Part shown: in pieces, positions 26,291-36,400 of the stretch | How positions within the stretch are numbered: the first letter of the stretch is position 1 | Layout of the letters: the number at the start of each line of letters is the position of its first letter | From: Paenibacillus sp. BIC5C1 | GTDB lineage: Bacteria > Bacillota > Bacilli > Paenibacillales > Paenibacillaceae | Reading direction: 5' to 3' | DNA length: 64,000 bases | NCBI RefSeq assembly: GCF_032399705.1 | Contig: NZ_CP135922.1 | Span: 6,820,001-6,884,000, forward strand | The notes under the pieces: generated by a model | What the model was told of the DNA's origin: nothing | The model's input: only the letters and a program-made list of their open reading frames with translations | The model's database searches: none | Translations under genes and position numbers: made by a program

Positions 26291-26767
26291 TTAAATTTTA
26301 ATTTCAAGCAATTCATATTTGATAACGCCCATTGGCGCATTGACATGAATGACACTGCCTACTTCTTTGCCCATCAGTTCTTTGCCAAGCGGGCTTTCAT
26401 ACGATATTTTGTTATCAGCAACATCCGCCTCGGCTGGACCAACCAGCATGTATTCAATCTTCTCGGCGAATTCAATATCATTAAGCAGAATGGTTGAGCC
26501 AATGCTTACTTTGTTTGAGTCGATATTGTCCGAAGTGATGACTCTTGCTTTGGTCAGCATTTTCTCCAGAATCAAAATGCGTGTTTCCATAAAAGCCTGA
26601 TCATCTTTGGCTGAATGATACTCACTATTTTCCTTCAGGTCACCGTAACTGATCGCGAGTTTCAGACGCGCTGCCAGTTCCTTACGCTTCACCGTCTTTA
26701 ATTCCCTCAGTTCGTCCTCCAGCTTTTCCAAGCCTTCCTGTGTCAAAATCACTTCATCATTAGCCAT
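26291..26767 (-). CDS. greA: Transcription elongation factor GreA
   Basis: A 158-residue Gre factor, which enters the secondary channel of RNA polymerase and stimulates cleavage of backtracked transcripts. The N-terminal coiled coil (about 10-75) carries LTQEGLEKLEDELREL and the tip SYGDLKENSEYHSAKDDQAF with the two acidic residues essential for cleavage. The C-terminal FKBP-like domain has VGSTILL, SPLGKELMGKEVG and the terminal YELLEIKI. I chose the ATG at 26767, which follows GGAG by eight bases and gives the standard GreA length. The upstream in-frame ATG overlaps that site. Monocistronic. Confidence 0.95.
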   Translation of the reverse strand: MANDEVILTQEGLEKLEDELRELKTVKRKELAARLKLAISYGDLKENSEYHSAKDDQAFMETRILILEKMLTKARVITSDNIDSNKVSIGSTILLNDIEFAEKIEYMLVGPAEADVADNKISYESPLGKELMGKEVGSVIHVNAPMGVIKYELLEIKI

Positions 26768-26893
26768 TTTTTCCATCTCCTAATCCTGCTTTCTATCTAT
26801 ATTCTAACCTATATCCACTCCAAACGGTTAACATACCAAGAAAAAGAAATAAGGCTCCCATTCATGGAAAGATGTGTATATGCCTCCTTAGAC

Positions 26894-26905
26894 TGTACCG
26901 GTACA
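26894..26905. promoter_or_regulatory. TGTACCGGTACA palindrome upstream of the acetyltransferase gene
   Basis: A perfect 12-base palindrome in the 230-base gap between greA and the arylamine acetyltransferase gene. It may be an operator for an unidentified regulator. No regulator gene is adjacent. Confidence 0.4.
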
Positions 26906-27005
26906 ATTAAAGTAAACTAGTATATTCATTTCATCCTTTCACTTTTAGAATGAATTCAGGGCAGCAGTTTATAACAAGTCCACTACATGACTCGAGGTGA
27001 TCTGG

Positions 27006-27878
27006 ATGAATGTTACATTGAATCCATCTGAAATACAGGCCTATCTGAAACGGATAGGCATTCATGATATCAAAGAACCCACACTGGCATTCCTATCTGA
27101 AATCCAGCAGGCACATGTGCATTATCTATCCTGGCAAACGGTCGATATTTTTGCAGGTCAGCCTGCGGGCATTGATCTTCAAGAATCGATCCAGCTTATA
27201 TTGCAGGGCCGCAGTGGTTACTGTTTTCATCTAAATGGGGCTTTCAGCGTTCTGCTTCGTTCTCTGGGATTTACGGTGCATTGGCATCGTGCCGGGGTTC
27301 AGCCATACGGAGAGCAGCCACGTGTGAACTCGTTCCATCTCGGTCTGTCCGTCTCTTTGCCAGATGCAGACCCGAATGTGGAACGTTGGATTGTGGACGT
27401 CGGTCTGGGCGGCATGCCCTTTGAACCGCTTCCCCTTCGTTATGGAACCTACGGATCGGCCCCGTTTACGTATACATTAATGCCTTCATCCGTTGCTCCT
27501 GGCGGATGGAGACTTGAATATGAGCCGAACGGGCCAAGTGAGGGTGTCGACTTCGCTCCCGAAGAGCTTACCAGCCTGGAAGAGTTCATTCCCAAGCATG
27601 AATTCTACAGCCAGTCAGCCGATTCGCCTTGGTATAACGCATTTTTGCTCCGTCAAAGGCATGCTCTCCAAAGCAGCGAACTACGTGGATGTATGCTCCG
27701 GACGCATGACCGCGATGGTATTCGCAAAATGGAGATTCAAACCTACACTGAGTGGAAAGACGTATTGGCTGAGAAGTTCTATGAACCGTTGTTGAATTAC
27801 ACAGAACTTGAACGTAAAGAAATGTGGGAACGGGTACAAGCTGCACATGAAGAATGGAAAAGAACACAGCAGGTATGA
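27006..27878 (+). CDS. Arylamine N-acetyltransferase
   Basis: A cytoplasmic acetyl-CoA-dependent NAT of about 290 residues. The cysteine-protease-like triad is visible: Cys in GRSGYCFHLNGAF (about residue 72), His in NSFHLGLSV, and Asp in WIVDVGLGGMPFEP. The N-terminal three-helix bundle begins AYLKRIGIH. The start ATG is at 27006, shortly after GAGGTGA. A GTG nine bases upstream is part of the ribosome binding site. These enzymes acetylate arylamines and hydrazines, and some take part in natural-product assembly. An Sfp-type gene follows 81 bases later on the same strand, but a joint function is only inference. Confidence 0.93.
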   Translation: MNVTLNPSEIQAYLKRIGIHDIKEPTLAFLSEIQQAHVHYLSWQTVDIFAGQPAGIDLQESIQLILQGRSGYCFHLNGAFSVLLRSLGFTVHWHRAGVQPYGEQPRVNSFHLGLSVSLPDADPNVERWIVDVGLGGMPFEPLPLRYGTYGSAPFTYTLMPSSVAPGGWRLEYEPNGPSEGVDFAPEELTSLEEFIPKHEFYSQSADSPWYNAFLLRQRHALQSSELRGCMLRTHDRDGIRKMEIQTYTEWKDVLAEKFYEPLLNYTELERKEMWERVQAAHEEWKRTQQV

Positions 27879-27959
27879 AGCGGCACGGGCAGACCCAATA
27901 AACCGATGATTATAAAGGAAAGTATGCAATCCATGCCGAATACATCGGTCAGGTGATAA

Positions 27960-28652
27960 ATGATGATAACTATTCAAGTTCTTCAAGTTCCGGCACAACT
28001 GCCGGAGTCATACTGGAATCTTTTTCTGTCGCGAGTATCTGAGGAAAGACGAGGACAAGCTGCACGTTTTGTACATCAGGCGGACGCCTATCGCTCTGTT
28101 CTGGGCGAAGTGTTGACCCGTGTGACGCTAAGCAAGTTGACTGGCCTAAAGCCGGGAGATCTTTCCTATACACGTAACCAATACGGCAAACCTTCCCTCA
28201 ATCTCAGTCACCATGCTGGTGTTCAATTTAATGTCTCGCACTCTGGCGATTGGATTGCATTAATCTCTGGCGGTGACGCTGATCTGGGTGTGGATGTGGA
28301 AAAAATAGCGCCCATCGATATGAAGATTGCAGAGCGTTTCTTCTCTCTCACAGAGAGCGGATTTCTGGCTGAGGAGCCTGCCGAGATGCAGCTGGAGACC
28401 TTCTACCGTTTATGGACGCTGAAGGAAAGCTACATCAAGGCCGCAGGCATGGGCCTGTCCATGCCTCTTGATTCATTCTCCATGATCCGTAATGCTCCTG
28501 GTAACTGGCACTCCCCAGAAGCAGCCGCTTATGCATTCCTCAGCCTGCGACTGGATCACGGGCATATGTTAGCCGCATGTTCCGCAGGAGAAGATTTACC
28601 TGCCCAGCCGGATGTCATCACAATCGAAGAGTTGTATCAGGCATTATTATGA
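27960..28652 (+). CDS. sfp: 4'-phosphopantetheinyl transferase, Sfp type
   Basis: A 230-residue Sfp-class PPTase, which loads the phosphopantetheine arm from coenzyme A onto carrier domains. The core motifs are FNVSHSGDWIAL, LGVDVEKI (magnesium-binding Asp and Glu) and FYRLWTLKESYIKAAGMGL (the third acidic residue and the catalytic-site Lys). The size matches the pseudo-dimeric Sfp class. It is needed to activate the aryl carrier domain of DhbB and the two carrier domains of DhbF, whose operon begins on the other strand just downstream. Two adjacent ATGs (27960 and 27963) follow AGGTGATAA. It is ended by a hairpin. Confidence 0.93.
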   Translation: MMITIQVLQVPAQLPESYWNLFLSRVSEERRGQAARFVHQADAYRSVLGEVLTRVTLSKLTGLKPGDLSYTRNQYGKPSLNLSHHAGVQFNVSHSGDWIALISGGDADLGVDVEKIAPIDMKIAERFFSLTESGFLAEEPAEMQLETFYRLWTLKESYIKAAGMGLSMPLDSFSMIRNAPGNWHSPEAAAYAFLSLRLDHGHMLAACSAGEDLPAQPDVITIEELYQALL

Positions 28653-28696
28653 AGGAGGGGTTACAAACCCCTCTCTTCCAATAACAATCATGCTTA

Positions 28697-28727
28697 AAAT
28701 CCCTGGCGAGCCCGCCAGGGATTTTTT
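28697..28727. terminator. Bidirectional terminator between sfp and the siderophore operon
   Basis: Perfect stem AAAATCCCTGGC and GCCAGGGATTTT with a T-run in both directions. It separates the convergent sfp and MFS genes. Confidence 0.88.
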
Positions 28728-28739
28728 CAAAACTTGGGA

Positions 28740-30206
28740 CTATTGTGATTCCTGCGTCAATGATGGAGATTTCTTTTGCCTCCGAAAGAGACTCTGACCG
28801 CTGTTTTTCCGTATCGTTGCAGCCGCATCAGCATCACTGATTTTAAGGGCAAAGCATAGGCCAATCAACAAAAACGTAGCAGCCCCCAGCAAAGCCAACC
28901 GGTAAGCCAGCATATTGGGCTCCATCGCTCCAGCCGCAGTAACCGTCGTTGTACCCACGCCAGCCAGAACAGCAGACAATAACGCCATTCCGATCGCGGA
29001 ACCCATCCGATTTTGCACCGTGAACCAGGTGGAGGCACGTCCCATGGAAGGGGGCGGGATTTGGGCAAATGAAGCAATCTGTACCGCGCCTACCGTCTGC
29101 CCCAGGAAGATCCCCACTCCGAACAATAATGAACGAATGAACCACGGATTCGTATCCACTGTAATCTGACTAAGCGTAATGAAAATCACAGCCGTGCAGA
29201 TCAAACCCATGGATATCAGCTTACGCGGACCCAGCCGCGGATAGGTCCAGGGCACAAGCTGCGAAGCGATCATAAGTCCCAAAGCTTCCGGAAATGTGGT
29301 TAGCCCTGTCTCCAGCGCAGAGGCGTTTAGCACGTTTTGATACATCAACGGAAATACATACAACATGCCCAGCAGACCCGCTGCTCCGCATACGGATACC
29401 AGACCCGAATAGCGGAATAAACGGTCTCTCAGCAAACGCAGATCAAGCAAAGGCTGCTTCGCGCGCAGTTCGGCAAACACGAGCAACGTGAGCAGGATGA
29501 TCCCTGTAAGGCCGGCTCCAATAATAAGAGGGGAAGTCCACCCTCGCAGCGGACCCTGACTAAGAGCGTACATCGTCAGGGCGAGTCCTGGGGCAGATAA
29601 TAACCACCCCGGTACATCCAGTCGACCGGCTCCCTGTTCTCTGTGCTCCTTCAGATACAGCATTCCGAAGATCACCGCCGGAATGCCGACGGGCAGATTT
29701 ACATAGAAGATCCATCGCCAAGAAAGCTGGTCCACAATTAATCCGCTCACAATCGGCCCCAGGGCCGGGGCCAGCGCGATGGGCAGTACGAGCATTCGGG
29801 ATACCTTGGCCCGTTCCTGGGGAGGAAAGGTTCGAAACAGCATCGCCATCCCTACAGGAGTGAGCAGACCACCCCCTGCACCCTGCAAAATGCGAAAGAA
29901 TGTCAGCGTACTTAATTGATCGGCCGTTGCACAGAGTGCAGAGGATATCGTAAATAGTGCCAGTGCAGATAAGAAAACTCGTTTCGTTCCCCAGCGATCA
30001 CCAAGCCATCCTGCAACAGGCAGGAATACAGCCAAACTCACCAGATAACCCACATTCAAGGTACCCGAGGCAGCCGGGGGAATCCCCAGCTCCTCACTGA
30101 TGGTTCGTAACGCTACGTTCAAGACCGTTCCATCCATGGCTACCATAAACATCGCCAGTACGTAGACAATGCTCACGATGACCTTGGGATTCAGACTGAA
30201 TTTCAT
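28740..30206 (-). CDS. MFS transporter, DHA2 (EmrB/QacA) type, probable siderophore exporter
   Basis: A 488-residue, fourteen-helix drug:proton antiporter of the DHA2 family. TM1 carries FMVAMDGTVLNVALRTI, motif A reads GWLGDRWGTKRVF, and motif C reads ALAPALGPIVSGLI. It is the last gene of the siderophore operon, overlapping the MbtH-like gene by four bases (ATGA), so the most likely role is export of the finished catecholate siderophore. B. subtilis uses an MFS protein, YmfE (now BbxE-like exporters), for the same purpose, but this protein need not be its orthologue. Substrate assignment rests on context. Confidence 0.88.
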   Translation of the reverse strand: MKFSLNPKVIVSIVYVLAMFMVAMDGTVLNVALRTISEELGIPPAASGTLNVGYLVSLAVFLPVAGWLGDRWGTKRVFLSALALFTISSALCATADQLSTLTFFRILQGAGGGLLTPVGMAMLFRTFPPQERAKVSRMLVLPIALAPALGPIVSGLIVDQLSWRWIFYVNLPVGIPAVIFGMLYLKEHREQGAGRLDVPGWLLSAPGLALTMYALSQGPLRGWTSPLIIGAGLTGIILLTLLVFAELRAKQPLLDLRLLRDRLFRYSGLVSVCGAAGLLGMLYVFPLMYQNVLNASALETGLTTFPEALGLMIASQLVPWTYPRLGPRKLISMGLICTAVIFITLSQITVDTNPWFIRSLLFGVGIFLGQTVGAVQIASFAQIPPPSMGRASTWFTVQNRMGSAIGMALLSAVLAGVGTTTVTAAGAMEPNMLAYRLALLGAATFLLIGLCFALKISDADAAATIRKNSGQSLFRRQKKSPSLTQESQ

Positions 30207-30439
30207 CTGCTAGCCTCATGAACAGCCCCAGGCATACCGATTTCATCACAAAGACTTAACGGTTTCAGGTCTGTCCATTGCTCGGCGATGTAATCGAGGC
30301 ATACCCGGCGCTTGGCTTTGCTTAGCATTACAGTCCAACCCGCGGGTACTGCAAGAGATGCAGGCCAGAGGGAGTACTGCCCCTCCTCATTGATTAACAC
30401 CAGATAGTTGCTGTCTTCATATTCAAATGGGTTGCTCAT
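30203..30439 (-). CDS. MbtH family NRPS accessory protein
   Basis: A 78-residue MbtH-like protein. These small proteins bind NRPS adenylation domains and raise their solubility and activity. The family signature is present: NPFEYEDSNYLVLINEEGQYSLWPA, VPAGWTV, CLDYIAEQWTDLKP. The conserved Trp residues that grip the adenylation domain are kept. The ATG follows AGGAGG and lies 12 bases after the dhbF stop. The gene ends in a four-base overlap with the exporter. It is probably the chaperone for one or both DhbF adenylation domains. Confidence 0.95.
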   Translation of the reverse strand: MSNPFEYEDSNYLVLINEEGQYSLWPASLAVPAGWTVMLSKAKRRVCLDYIAEQWTDLKPLSLCDEIGMPGAVHEASR

Positions 30440-30451
30440 CGCCTTATCCTC

Positions 30452-33400
30452 CTATTTATGTTGAATTTCGCGCTGATTCAGCTCCTCCAGCTTGGCGGCC
30501 AGTGTTCGGCAGATTTCCTCCAGCGGTCCAGGCTGACAGAGGTCTTTGTGACGGCAAGCGATATCATGCCGTTCCAATTGGCCTCCGATATACGCATTCC
30601 ACATTTCCGGTTCAATCGGGTCAAACCAGTCCGGAATAATGGTGGAACGGAAGAAGATCAGATCCCCCTCGAATCGGGATGGCGTATAGGCCCCCAAGAT
30701 CCGTACGGAATTTTCATAGGTTTTCCGCAGCTTCATGATTGTCTCTTCATCCAAACTTGCCAGTGCACTGCCCTCACTGCGCAATATGCGCATAGCCGTT
30801 GCCATATCCAGCGGTCCATCCCCAATGCTGTCCGGATCATAACCACCCAGTGCAAGCAATGCCGTTAACGCTTCTTCCTCATCCGGTTCTCCGCGAATCG
30901 GCAGATAGTGGCTCGGATACGCATCCAGCATGGCGAGAAACTCCACTTCTTCCCCTTCCGATTGCAGCTGCACCGCCATGGCATGCGCAACATTGCCTCC
31001 GAGGGACCAGCCCAGCAGGCGGTAAGGCCCCTCAGGCTGTACAATGCGGATATGATGGATGTAGTCTGCTGTCATATCTTCCAGTGTAGACGGAAGTTCC
31101 TCAACCTCAGCAATTCCTCTGGCCTGTAACCCGTAGAGCGGATACTCCATGCCCAGATGTTTCATCAGCCCGGCATAACACCAGCTAAGTCCTCCTGCGG
31201 GATGGACACAGAATACAGGTAGATGCTCCCCATGCGTTCTGAGCGGCAACAGCACCTGAAGCGAGCTTTTTCCGGAATCCGAATCCATCTCCAATCGCTC
31301 CGCCAGTCCCGCTACCGTAGCTGTTTCGAACAAAATGCCGATGCCCGGCTCCCGTCCCATCGCTTCACGAATGCGGCTCATCAAGCGAACAGCCAGCAGC
31401 GAATGGCCACCCAGCTCGAAGAAACTGTCGTCAATGCTCACACTCCGCATGCCCAATACTTCGGCAAACAAATCACAGAGGATCTGCTCCTGCGGGTTGC
31501 GAGGCGCTCTGCCACCTGTCGTTAATTGCATGTCCGGTGCGGGCAGTACCTTGCGATCCAGCTTGCCATTCGGTGTAAGCGGCAGGCTCTCCATCGCTAC
31601 AACCGCAGATGGAACCATATAATCGGGAAGACTGGCAGACGCATGACGACGCAAGGCCGTCGATTCCGATATCATCCCTGTGTCCGAAGCCGGAACGATA
31701 TAAGCTACAAGACGCTGATCTCCCGGCTGGTCCTCACGGACGATTACAGCAGCCTGGGCCACGCTTGGATGCCTTGCCAGCACTGCTTCAATCTCGCCAA
31801 GCTCAATGCGGAATCCCCGAATTTTCACCTGCTGATCCGCCCGGCCCAAATAATCGAGCGAGCCATCATGCAGACGCTTCGCCAAATCTCCTGTCCGGTA
31901 CATACGATTACCTGGCGGACCGTATGGATCAGCAACGAATCGCTCAGCTGTAAGATCAGGTCGATTCCAATAACCACGAGCCAGACCTGCCCCGGATACA
32001 TACATCTCTCCGGTTACTCCTGTCGGCACAGGCTCCAGTTGATTATCCAGCACGTATACCCGCAGATCCGGTATGGCGCATCCAATCCAGCTGCTTGCAC
32101 CTTCGGTAGAACTACCTGCATGCAGTTCCTTGTAGCTGACGTGAACCGTTGTCTCGGTGATGCCATACATATTGATGAGTTTTGGCGCATCATCAGCATG
32201 GCGCTCGTACCAATCATCCAAGCGGCCCAGCTCCAGTGCTTCGCCTCCAAAAACGACATAACGAAGTGCGAGCTGCTGTCCCCAGACCGGATTTTCCCGG
32301 TCAGCCTGCATAAGTTGGTAGAACGCAGATGGCGTCTGGTTCAATACGGTCACCTTTTGCTCAGCGAGCAATTCCAGGAACGCTCCAGGTGAACGGCTGA
32401 TTTCATGAGGAACAACGACTAATCGCCCTCCATGCAGCAGCGGCCCCCAGATTTCCCAGACGGAGAAGTCAAATGCATAAGAGTGGAACAAGGTCCACAC
32501 ATCACTCGCGTCAAAGTGGAACCAGTGCTGCGTGGCATCCAATAAACGGATGACATTGGCATGCGGAATCACGACCCCTTTGGGCTTGCCTGTCGAACCT
32601 GAGGTATAGATCATGTAAGCCGGACTCAGTGGTGTTACACGCCCATTGCGTTCACGATCCGCAGGGTTTCGATCATCCAGCATCCCCAATTGCTGCAAAG
32701 TATGCGAATCGTCCATATTAATACACTGAATTTCCGATACCTGTGGAAGCAAGGTGAATACCTCTGTACTCGTTACCATGACTTTCGGTGCTGCATCTGT
32801 CAGCATATGTGTCAACCGATCTGCCGGATAATTGGGGTCGAGCGGCAGATAAGCGGCTCCTGCTTTTAACACAGCGAGAATGCCCACAACCATTTCAACG
32901 GAGCGAGGTAAGGCCAGCGCTACCATATGCTCGGGTCCCACGCCTTGAGCGATCAGTAATCTGGCAAGCTGATTGGCTCTTGCATTCAGCTCCCTGTAAT
33001 TCAAGGTAATATCCCCACAGGTCATGGCAGTCGCACCCGGATGAGCCGCTGCTTGTATTTCAAAGCGCTCGGCTATGGTCAGTTGTGCATCCTCACTCAG
33101 CGTAAAGGACCATTCTTTTTCAAGCTGTGCCTGCTCTGTCGGGGTCACGACATGAAATCTGCTGATTCGTTCATCCAACTGCTGCACGGCATCTTCAAGC
33201 ACCTGCATCAATCGAATCACAAGTTCACCTGCAGTAGATTCCCGGAAGAGATCCGAACTATATTCCAGCACACCTTCAATTCCGCCTGGAGATCCGTTAT
33301 GCTGACGCTGCTCTGTCAGCTCAAGGGTTAGATCAAATTTGGATGATCCCACACCATGCATGCGGGTTTCCGCCGCAATACCCGGCAGTTCAAGACGAAT

Positions 33401-36400
33401 ATCCGGTGTATTTTGCAGCACAAGCATCACTTGGAAGAGCGGATGTTTGGAACGGGATCGAGGCGGATTTAACACTTCAACCAACCGTTCAAAGGGTAGA
33501 TCCTGATGTTCATATGCAGCCAGGTCGACTTCCCGCACACGGGCCAGCAGTTCGCGGAATGTTGGATCACCTGAAATGTCGGTACGCAGTACAAGAGTGT
33601 TAATGAACATTCCGACGACTTCATCCAGCGCATCATCGCTCCGTCCGGCAATCGGTGTTCCTATCGCGATATCCGTTCCTGCTCCCATTCGGGTAAGCAG
33701 CAAGGACAGTGCCGAGTGCAGCACCATGAATAGGCTGACTTTATTCTCACGTGCGATGACCATCAATTGCTCATGCAAACGTTGACTGATCGTAAAAGGC
33801 ACCGACCCACCGCGATAACTGGACACGACTGGACGGGCGTAATCTGTAGGGAATGTAACCTGCTCTGGTAAATTGGCCAGCTGGTTACTCCAGAATTCCA
33901 TCTGTCTTGCAATCAGACTGTCCTGCTGTTTCTCATCCCCTAGCAATCTCTCCTGCCACACCGCATAGTCGGCATATTGAATGCGCAGCGGCTCCCAGGT
34001 AGGTGAAACACTCCGCAAGCGTGACGCATAAGCCTCCGACAGATCGCGGATGAGCGGTGACAATGACCATCCATCCCCTGCAATATGATGCAGCAGCAAC
34101 AGCAGCACATGCTCATCCGGGCCAGTTCTGAACAACTCGGCACGGATGCCTGGTTCCGTGGATAGCTGGAAGCTGTAGCGTGACGCTTCTGTCAGAAGCT
34201 CGGGAAGCTCCCGCTCCGCAGCAGCGGTTATATTCAATTTCACTTTGACGTCAGCAGCATTCAGAATATGCTGGCTCGCAGAACCCATTTCAGGCGGATA
34301 CAACGTTCGTAATGTCTCATGACGGTCTACAATATCCTGCAGGGCGTTCTCCAGAGCATCCGTATCCAGCCTCCCGGCCAACCGGGCAACCAGCGGAATG
34401 TTATACGTCGGATTGGCGCCTTCCAGACAATACATAAACCACAATCTTCGCTGGGCAAAGGAGAGCGGAAGCTCCCCCTGACGTGGAACAGGCTGAATAA
34501 CAGGTCTCACCGATTTTGCCTGATCCAATCGTTTGGCCAGGCCTGCGGCGGTTGGAGCTTCAAACACACTGCCAATGGTCAGATCTGCACCGAATACATC
34601 ACGGATACGTGCTGTAATTCGTCCAGCCAGCAGGGAGTGCCCACCCAGTTCAAAGAAATCATCGTCAATGCCCACACGACCAACACCAAGAATCTCGGCA
34701 AACAGACTGCACAGAATTTCCTCCTGTGGTGTGCGCGCCTCCCGCCCAGTGGCATTGGACTGCAAAGTAGGTACAGGAAGCCGTTTGCGATCAATCTTTT
34801 TATTCGGTGTCAGCGGCATCTCGGGCAGTAGCGTGAATGCAGAAGGCACCATGTAATCCGGCAATGCATCCGCCACGTAAGCTCTTAGTTCTGCCAGATC
34901 CATACGATTCTCGGGTTCAGACTCAGCCACTACATACGCAGCCAGTCGCTGGTTTCCCGGTTGGTCCTCGCGAGCCATGACCGTGACCTGAGCTATACCT
35001 GGATATCTGTAGATTACCGATTCAATCTCGCCCAGTTCTATCCGGAAACCTCTAATTTTGATCTGATGATCAGCACGACCCAAATAATCGATGGAACCAT
35101 CCGGCAGCCATTTCGCCAAATCTCCTGTACGGTACATCCGACTGCCTGGCTGACCGAAGGGATTGGCTACAAAGCGTTCTGCGGTCAGATCAGGCCTGCC
35201 CAAATACCCGCGCGCAAGCCCTTCGCCTGCGATATACAGTTCCCCTGCTACACCCGAAGGTACTGGCTTCAACCCTTGATCCAGCACATATAGCTGCGTG
35301 TTGCGAACCGGACCACCAATCGACGGTTTCCCCATCGCCCCTCTGTCGAACGAAGCAGCCGTGGAATAAATGGTCGTCTCGGTCGGACCGTACTGGTTAT
35401 TGACGTGACACCCCAGCTCCTGCAAAGAAAGCCTCAGTTCCTCCGTCAGCGCCTCTCCTCCGGTAATCACGGTTAGCCCATCGAATCGCCCTGGCCGGCT
35501 CGTCACCAAAGACTGCCATAACGTAGGCGTAGCCTGCATGATGGTCGTTCCCAGCTCTCTCATTTTCCCAGCGAGAGCTACCGGATCAAGAATCGTCTCT
35601 TTATGCGCAATATCCAGCCGGGCACCCGTCGTTAGCGGCAGGAAGACTTCCAGCACGGATATATCAAAAGCAATCGTGGTCACCGACAGCCAGTGATCCT
35701 TCGGAGCCACTTGTAGTCTCGTCTTCATATCCTCAAGCAGATTCGCCAGTCCCAGATGGGTTACGGCTACGCCCTTGGGCTTACCGGTAGAACCTGAAGT
35801 GTAGATAATATACGAAGGATTGAGCAGAGAAGCTGTATTTGTCAGATCATCACTTTCGGGATTACTTCCAGGCTGGCGACTCACTGCTGTAGCAGTATTC
35901 GGTTCATCCAAGACCATCATCGGTACACTGGATGTTGTCGGCAAACTGGAAACCTGGTTCATTACCGTCACCACACAAGCAGGATTGGCATCCTCCAACA
36001 TGTAGGTCAAACGCTCTTCGGGGTAATCAGGGTCAAGCGGCAGATAAGCGGCGCCCGTTTTGTGGACAGCCACAATGGCAATGACCACTTCAAGCGAACG
36101 AGGCAGAGCAATGGCCACCCGTTGTTCCGGTCCTGCCTGATATCGTTGTATTAATTCATGAGCCAACTGATTCGCCCGTTCATTCAGCTCTGCATACGTC
36201 AGGGACGCCCCTTCGAATGTCAGCGCCGTTGCGGAAGGCGTGCGGCGGACCTGCTGTTCAAACAGTGCTGCCGAATTGCTATCGGCTGTCACCTGTCCCG
36301 TTCCATTCCATGTCACCAATACTTGCTCACGTTCGGCAGGGAGCAGCAATTCCAGTCGCCCCACCGTTCCCGTCTCCATCCCCTCCTGCATCACCAGGTT

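Noticed and set aside
27955..27975. Fur-like AT-rich sequence at the sfp start
   Set aside because: It overlaps the start codons and matches only half of the 7-1-7 consensus, so it is more likely a ribosome binding region with chance similarity.
31526..32392. Long plus-strand open frames opposite dhbF
   Set aside because: They are antisense frames of a GC-balanced NRPS gene without binding sites or family motifs.
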